7,898 bases of DNA from JBGPFS01 sp041483455 (lineage in GTDB: Bacteria > Chloroflexota > Limnocylindria > Limnocylindrales > CSP1-4), in NCBI GenBank assembly GCA_041483455.1, contig JBGPFS010000106.1:1-7898 (forward strand), written 5' to 3'. The notes under the pieces are model-generated. The model searched no databases, was not told the origin of the DNA, and saw only the letters and a program-made list of their open reading frames with translations. The translations under genes were made by a program, and so were the position numbers. Position 1 is the stretch's first letter, and every line of letters starts with the position of its first letter. Positions 6,997 through 7,898 of this stretch are shown here, piece after piece.

Positions 6997-7797
6997 ATGG
7001 TCGGCCAGGGAACCTCAGCTGCGGTGGCTCCGATGGAGTTGACCGTCATCGGGGCGGGCCCCGCCTACACGGACCGCCCCGGCGCAGTCGGAGCGGCCTA
7101 CCTGGTCCGCAGCGGACCGACGGCGCTGCTCCTCGATCTCGGGCACGGCGCCTTCGCGAACCTCGCCGGGGCGATCGAGCCGAGCCGGCTCGCGGCGGTC
7201 CTGGTGAGCCACCTCCATCCGGATCACTTCGTCGACCTCGTCCCGCTCCGGCACTACCTGCGCTATGAGTTCGACCCGCCGCGCCGCGTGCGGGTGGCCG
7301 GGCCGGCGATGCTCGCCGCGCGCCTCGACGCCCTGCTGGCCGAGCCCGGCTTCACCGCGGCGGCCCTCGACGTTGAGCAGGTCCGGCCCGGGCCCGTCCG
7401 GTTCGGCTCCCTGGCCGTCGAGGCGCGGGCGGTCCGCCACACCGACGAGAGCTACGCGTTCCGGGTGACGCCGGCAGACGGTCGCGGCCCGGGACTGGTC
7501 TACTCGGGCGACTGCGGAGCGGCCGACGACCTGGCTCCGCTCATCCGCGCCGGCGACGTGCTCCTCTCCGAGGTGTCGTTCGGGCTGGGACCGAACCCTG
7601 CCGGGGCCGCCCACCTCGACGCCGACGACGTGGGATCGCTCGCCCGCACCACCGGAGCCGGACGGGTCCTGCTGACCCACCTGCTCGCCGGTCGCGACCG
7701 CGAGGCGACGGTCGCCCGGGTCCGGACCCTGGCCGGTGTCCCGACGACACTCGTGGAGCCGGGCGATCGGCTCCTCGTCGCGACGCTCGCCCCCTAG
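6997..7797 (+). CDS. Metallo-beta-lactamase-fold hydrolase, RNase Z-like
   Basis: The 266-residue cytosolic protein has the MBL metal-site motif HLHPDH (72-77; H72, H74, D76, H77), then H148 in VRHTDESYAFRV, D172 in YSGDCG, and H228 in LLTHLL. This order and the HTDESYAFR-type motif match the RNase Z/ElaC-like branch, not the beta-lactamases. True RNase Z has an added flexible arm for tRNA binding. I see no obvious arm here and the protein is shorter than the usual 300 or more residues, so a phosphodiesterase or other hydrolase role is at least as likely. The ATG at 6997 is favoured by the extended -10 box that would start transcription on it. The ATG at 7033 (MELTVIGAG) is the usual family N-terminus and is a real alternative. 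It is probably transcribed separately from the upstream operon. Confidence 0.87.
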   Translation: MVGQGTSAAVAPMELTVIGAGPAYTDRPGAVGAAYLVRSGPTALLLDLGHGAFANLAGAIEPSRLAAVLVSHLHPDHFVDLVPLRHYLRYEFDPPRRVRVAGPAMLAARLDALLAEPGFTAAALDVEQVRPGPVRFGSLAVEARAVRHTDESYAFRVTPADGRGPGLVYSGDCGAADDLAPLIRAGDVLLSEVSFGLGPNPAGAAHLDADDVGSLARTTGAGRVLLTHLLAGRDREATVARVRTLAGVPTTLVEPGDRLLVATLAP

Positions 7798-7806
7798 CGT
7801 CTGAAG

Positions 7807-7898
7807 CCGGACACGGCGGGCCGGACACGGCGGGCCGGACACGGCGGGCCGGACACGGCGGGCCGGACACGGCGGGCCGGACACGGCGGGCCGGACAC
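7807..7898. repeat. Perfect 14-bp tandem repeat (six full copies plus 8 bp), open at window edge
   Basis: The unit CCGGACACGGCGGG repeats without a mismatch six times (7807-7890), followed by its first eight bases (7891-7898) where the window ends, so the true copy number is unknown. The array starts 9 bases after the stop of the MBL gene. Each unit has three G-runs (GG, GG, GGG), so the plus strand could form two-tier G-quadruplexes. The unit length is not a multiple of three, so a reading frame would cycle through all three phases every 42 bp; on the minus strand this gives a stop-free 14-residue peptide repeat. That open frame is a by-product of the repeat and I do not call it a gene. Confidence 0.95.

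Noticed and set aside
7541..7884. Minus-strand proteins starting in the tandem repeat with a repeated SGPPCPARRVRPAV-type peptide
   Set aside because: The peptide repeat comes only from a 14-bp unit lacking stop codons in any frame; the remainder is antisense to the MBL gene.
7807..7898. Tandem array as a CRISPR
   Set aside because: The 14-bp unit is contiguous with no spacers, and no cas gene is present.

Overview
The window is about 70% G+C and strongly coding. Codon third positions are G/C-rich, starts are a mix of ATG and GTG, genes are tightly packed, and one gene has a leaderless-type promoter. Gene content (DUF3105 protein, RNase Z-like metallo-beta-lactamase protein, sigma factor paired with a DUF5667-like membrane protein, Thermus-type Kbl) suggests a high-GC soil or sediment bacterium. 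A Chloroflexota lineage (Limnocylindria/Ellin6529-like) is my best guess, with Actinobacteriota as the alternative. No rRNA or other marker is present, so this is inference.

Layout: a small four-helix membrane protein (40-429) lies on the minus strand, divergent from everything else. A 144-bp divergent intergenic region carries weak promoter candidates and a perfect 7-bp inverted repeat. From 574 to 6938, seven genes run on the plus strand with gaps of 8 to 37 bp or 4-bp overlaps, which looks like one long transcription unit. They encode a DUF3105 membrane-anchored exported protein, a fumarylacetoacetate hydrolase-family enzyme, L-threonine 3-dehydrogenase (tdh), glycine C-acetyltransferase (kbl), a PHP/HisJ-type histidinol-phosphatase-like protein, a sigma-70-family (ECF-like) factor, and a single-pass DUF5667-like membrane protein that may be its anti-sigma factor. 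After a 58-bp gap with a hairpin and an extended -10 box comes a metallo-beta-lactamase-fold hydrolase (6997-7797). The window ends inside a perfect 14-bp tandem repeat.

How the genes work together: Tdh and Kbl form the classical two-step route from threonine to glycine plus acetyl-CoA. The PHP phosphatase is translationally coupled to kbl by a 4-bp overlap. The sigma factor and its membrane partner are coupled in the same way and form a likely signalling pair. The link of DUF3105 and the FAH-family enzyme to threonine catabolism rests only on gene order.

I see no CRISPR array, transposase, tRNA, phage gene or clear defence system. Most of the window is ordinary core metabolism and regulation. 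The items most worth a second look are the terminal tandem repeat, the sigma/membrane-protein pair, the mixed metabolic operon and the leaderless promoter.
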